Assembly: GCA_031268115.1 (NCBI GenBank)
Contig: JAIRXV010000047.1
Span: 1-7,511, forward strand
Origin: Bifidobacteriaceae bacterium
Lineage (GTDB): Bacteria > Actinomycetota > Actinomycetes > Actinomycetales > WQXJ01
DNA length: 7,511 nt
Direction of reading: 5' to 3'
In this document: positions 5,600 to 7,511 of the stretch, in pieces
How the letters are laid out: every line of letters starts with the position of its first letter
Position numbering within the stretch: position 1 is the first letter of the stretch
The notes under the pieces: generated by a model
Database searches by the model: none
What the model was told of the DNA's origin: nothing
Seen by the model: only the letters and a program-made list of their open reading frames with translations
Made by a program: the position numbers and the translations under genes

Positions 5600-6265
5600 A
5601 TGACCGACATGAGATATCCCCGGCGCCCCGAAGAAGTACCCCGAGAAGACCGACGCGGGTACATCCCACCCGAGCCGAGAGTCCAGCCCCGGTCCACATG
5701 GAACAATTTCGGGGGGTACGCCTTCGTACCGCCCACCTCCGCCATGCCGTCCTTGCGCCGCGCCGTGCTGCTGCGTGGAATCCTGATGGTTATAGCCGGG
5801 ATCGCCATATTGGCCCTGCTCGTTTGGAAACCGCTCGATGTGCTGGCCGCGTTCGGAATCCTCGTGGGTGCCTTTTTCGCCGTCGCCGGCATCATGAGGA
5901 CGGTCACCGGCATCGTCGCTGGAGGTCTAAGCGCCGGCATGAGAGCGCTGAACATCGCGATCGGTGTGCTGGTGTGCGTCATCGGCCTCATCGCCATGGT
6001 CAGTCCCGGCTTTGGGCTGATGACCCTCGCCATCATGGTGGGCGTGGCCTGGATTTTCGAGGGTGTCGCGGCACTGTCGATGCTGCCTCAGTCCCGGCGA
6101 GGAATCTGGGTGTTCTTCGGCATCGTGTCCCTGCTGGCCGGTCTCGCCATCGTTGCGCTGCCGTGGGCCACGGTGGTTCCTTTGGTCGTCTTGACCGGGG
6201 TAGCTCTGGTGCTATTCGGCATCGTGGACACCGCCAACGGCATCCGAATGGGCAGCGACGGGTAG
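5600..6265 (+). CDS. HdeD/DUF308 family integral membrane protein
   Basis: This 221-aa protein has six hydrophobic segments (about residues 57-75, 81-99, 115-134, 138-158, 169-187 and 191-213) arranged as three two-helix repeats, the pattern of the HdeD/DUF308 family. Family hallmarks are small-residue-rich helices with GI..AxAG and short polar turns such as VWKPLDVLA and LPWATVVP. E. coli HdeD is linked to acid resistance, but most actinobacterial members are uncharacterised, so a stress role here is only inference. Unlike HdeD, it starts with an approximately 50-residue hydrophilic, Pro/Arg-rich N-terminal extension that would lie in the cytoplasm if the positive-inside rule holds. The ATG at 5600 is chosen because GGGAGGA (5585-5591) stands 8 nt upstream; a second Met is at residue 4. 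It is a single-gene unit closed by the strong hairpin at 6338-6381. Confidence 0.9.
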   Translation: MTDMRYPRRPEEVPREDRRGYIPPEPRVQPRSTWNNFGGYAFVPPTSAMPSLRRAVLLRGILMVIAGIAILALLVWKPLDVLAAFGILVGAFFAVAGIMRTVTGIVAGGLSAGMRALNIAIGVLVCVIGLIAMVSPGFGLMTLAIMVGVAWIFEGVAALSMLPQSRRGIWVFFGIVSLLAGLAIVALPWATVVPLVVLTGVALVLFGIVDTANGIRMGSDG

Positions 6266-6296
6266 GAGGGCTCCGGCGGGCGCAAGAGGCGGTTCC

Positions 6297-6314
6297 GGAG
6301 TTCCCTGAAACTCC
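6297..6314 (+). terminator. minor hairpin before the main terminator
   Basis: GGAGTT (6297-6302) and AACTCC (6309-6314) form a 6-bp stem with a 6-nt loop, 31 nt after the HdeD stop. It may assist the much stronger hairpin that follows, but could be chance. Confidence 0.25.
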
Positions 6315-6337
6315 ATCGATCTGCGCCGGGCCGCCAC

Positions 6338-6381
6338 TTCCAGGAGGCCGGGGCCTCCCTTTCGGCCCCGGCCTCCTGGAA
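6338..6381. terminator. strong bidirectional terminator hairpin
   Basis: TTCCAGGAGGCCGGGGCC (6338-6355) is perfectly complementary to GGCCCCGGCCTCCTGGAA (6364-6381), giving an 18-bp stem with an 8-nt loop. It sits between the convergent HdeD and isochorismatase-like genes, 73 bp from one stop codon and 63 bp from the other, and can end transcription from both sides. Neither flank is T-rich, which suits GC-rich actinobacterial terminators. Confidence 0.87.
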
Positions 6382-6443
6382 CGGTGGTCCTTTCGCCGCC
6401 GCCCTACACGCGCACGGTCCGGTCTAGCCCGGCCGGCAGGAAC

Positions 6444-7061
6444 TCAGAGTTGAGGGAACGTACCCGACGCGAACATCTCGTCCATGAATCCTTCCACGGT
6501 GTCGGTGCGATTCCAATCGCGTTGAAGCTCGCACAGCACCTGTGGAATCGAAGTCATGCGCGCGCCAGCCTGCTCCAAACGGTGCAGCGCCATATGGTTG
6601 GCGATTCGCGTGGTTCCGGCCACGGAATCGGTCATCGCGTAGACCTGGTAGCCCTCCGCCAACATGTCGAGCGAGGCGAAGCTGAGGCAGGCCTCAGTCC
6701 ACAGGGCGCAAGAGATAAACCTCTGGCGCTTGGTTGCGATTACGGCGTCGCGGAATTCCTTGTCCTCCCAGGCGTTGATTGACGTTCGGTCATAGGACGT
6801 CACCCCGTCCAGAACCGCCTTGAGTCGCGGAATGGTGTCGGCGTTGCGTCCATCGGCTACATTCACGGTCGAGAGCACTATCGGCAGGCCGTAAAGCTGG
6901 GCGATCTTCGCCACCGTGACGATGTTATCCACCAACCTTTCCCTCGGCATCGAATTCACCGAGCTAATCTGGACGGGCTGGTAGTCGATAATAATCAGGG
7001 CGGCGTTTCCTGGAGCCAGAAGGTTGTCCTTCTGGGGATCGCGAGGTGGCAAACTGGTCAT
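6444..7061 (-). CDS. isochorismatase-like cysteine hydrolase (YcaC branch)
   Basis: This 205-aa cytosolic protein has the isochorismatase/nicotinamidase fold. Visible markers are the strand-end Asp26 in LIIIDYQ (22-28), the NINAW-like SINAWED block (94-100), and WTEACLSFA (121-129) with the nucleophile Cys125. The spacing and the CELQRDW segment near the C-terminus resemble E. coli YcaC, whose physiological substrate is unknown, rather than nicotinamidase or isochorismatase proper. Arg92 sits where the third catalytic residue, usually Lys, is expected; as far as I recall YcaC also has Arg there. The start at 7061 is supported by GGAAGGAAG (complement of 7067-7075), 5 nt upstream. An apbE-like gene lies 107 bp upstream on the same strand, and co-transcription is possible but not shown. 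The substrate is unknown. Confidence 0.9.
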   Translation of the reverse strand: MTSLPPRDPQKDNLLAPGNAALIIIDYQPVQISSVNSMPRERLVDNIVTVAKIAQLYGLPIVLSTVNVADGRNADTIPRLKAVLDGVTSYDRTSINAWEDKEFRDAVIATKRQRFISCALWTEACLSFASLDMLAEGYQVYAMTDSVAGTTRIANHMALHRLEQAGARMTSIPQVLCELQRDWNRTDTVEGFMDEMFASGTFPQL

Positions 7062-7134
7062 AGTGTCTTCCTTCCAATTGATGTGCGCACCGCCCTACCG
7101 AGGTTAGCCACCGCGCTCTGGCTCCGTGCCGCCA

Positions 7135-7154
7135 GGCCGGTGAGTCCACTGGCC
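7135..7154 (-). terminator. weak hairpin between the apbE-like and hydrolase genes
   Basis: GGCCGGTG (7135-7142) and CACTGGCC (7147-7154) pair around a 4-nt loop, with one G-T wobble on the plus strand that becomes an A-C mismatch on the transcribed minus strand. It lies 15 bp beyond the apbE-like stop codon and could be a weak terminator or attenuator. Confidence 0.25.
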
Positions 7155-7168
7155 GGACGGGGGTCGCG

Positions 7169-7511
7169 TTACTCGTCCCGGTCCGACCGTCGCGCTAAGA
7201 AGGCCTCCCGCAGCCCGGGGGTCGCCAACACCGCCCCTGGCGTAACAAGCACCGCCTCGAATCCGCCCAGCCGGTCCCGCACCGCTGCGATCCCAGCGGG
7301 ACCGAGCACCACCGCAGCCGTGGACAAGGCCTCCGCCACCACGCCGTCTTGTGACAGGACCGTGGCACTGAGCACCTCGTGTGCGGGCGGCTCCCCCGTC
7401 CGCGGGTCCAGGATCATTCCCCGACGATGCCGGCCCTCACCTTCGGCGTGTCGCAGATAGTCTCCCGACGTCGACAGCGCCCCGCCGCCAAGATCGACCA
7501 CGCCGAATACT
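7169..7511 (-). CDS. apbE: ApbE-family FAD:protein FMN transferase, C-terminal part (cut by window edge)
   Basis: About 114 codons of the 3' end are present; the N-terminal majority lies beyond the right edge. ApbE enzymes transfer FMN from FAD to a Thr of target proteins such as NqrB/RnfG subunits, using Mg2+. The fragment shows the family's DLGGGALSTSGDY segment, then ILDPRTGEPP (the DPxTG motif), then VAEALSTAAVVLG, equivalent to the common ADALATA metal-binding helix start. Two positions differ from the usual pattern: Met stands where the His of H-I-x-DPRTG is common, and Glu replaces the metal-ligand Asp of ADAL. The C-terminus is short and ends SDRDE. The hydrolase gene follows after 107 bp. 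Whether the product is active cannot be judged from this fragment. A membrane anchor or lipobox would be in the missing part. Confidence 0.88.
   Translation of the reverse strand, partial: VFGVVDLGGGALSTSGDYLRHAEGEGRHRRGMILDPRTGEPPAHEVLSATVLSQDGVVAEALSTAAVVLGPAGIAAVRDRLGGFEAVLVTPGAVLATPGLREAFLARRSDRDE

Noticed and set aside
7081..7460. Plus-strand open frame opposite the apbE-like gene
   Set aside because: Its Ser/Arg/Pro-rich product has no resemblance to a known family, while the minus strand shows the ApbE motifs.

Overview
The window looks like chromosomal DNA of a high-GC Gram-positive bacterium (Actinomycetota). The reasons are GC-rich third codon positions throughout, a DUF3145 gene (a family I know only from actinobacteria), an EF-G2 (FusA2-type) GTPase of the mycobacterial kind, and a likely leaderless gene. 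I cannot fix the order or genus. Seven protein genes are well supported, two of them partial or of unknown function, and an eighth reading frame in the left-edge repeat is uncertain.

Layout from left to right. Positions 1-168 are eight perfect-length 21-bp tandem repeats with a 63-bp higher-order period; they are open on both strands and may belong to a repeat protein running off the left edge. A 17-bp-spaced promoter (178-206) then drives a two-gene plus-strand operon, an ABC exporter ATPase (213-935) and its ABC-2 permease (932-1669), overlapping by 4 bp. From 1734 to 5102 three genes lie on the minus strand. In transcription order they are an EF-G-like translational GTPase (EF-G2), peptide deformylase (def) 63 bp downstream, and, after a hairpin and its own strong ribosome binding site, a DUF3145 protein. 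Short hairpins abut the stop codons of def and of the DUF3145 gene.

The 497-bp space 5103-5599 separates EF-G2 from a divergent plus-strand HdeD/DUF308 membrane protein gene (5600-6265). Its right part (5391-5555) is unusually structured, with four consecutive inverted repeats, the last of which contains a TTGACG -35-like box. After the HdeD gene a perfect 18-bp-arm hairpin (6338-6381) closes both it and the convergent minus-strand gene, an isochorismatase/YcaC-like cysteine hydrolase (6444-7061). At the right edge is the C-terminal part of an ApbE-family FMN transferase (7169-7511, minus) with changes at two usually conserved active-site positions.

Most of the content is ordinary. The translation block (EF-G2 plus deformylase) is functionally coherent, EF-G2 acting on or near the ribosome and deformylase on nascent chains. 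I see no phage, IS, CRISPR, tRNA or rRNA. The points most worth following up are the four-hairpin intergenic block, the non-canonical GTPase motifs of EF-G2, the variant ApbE active site, and the repeat array at the left edge.
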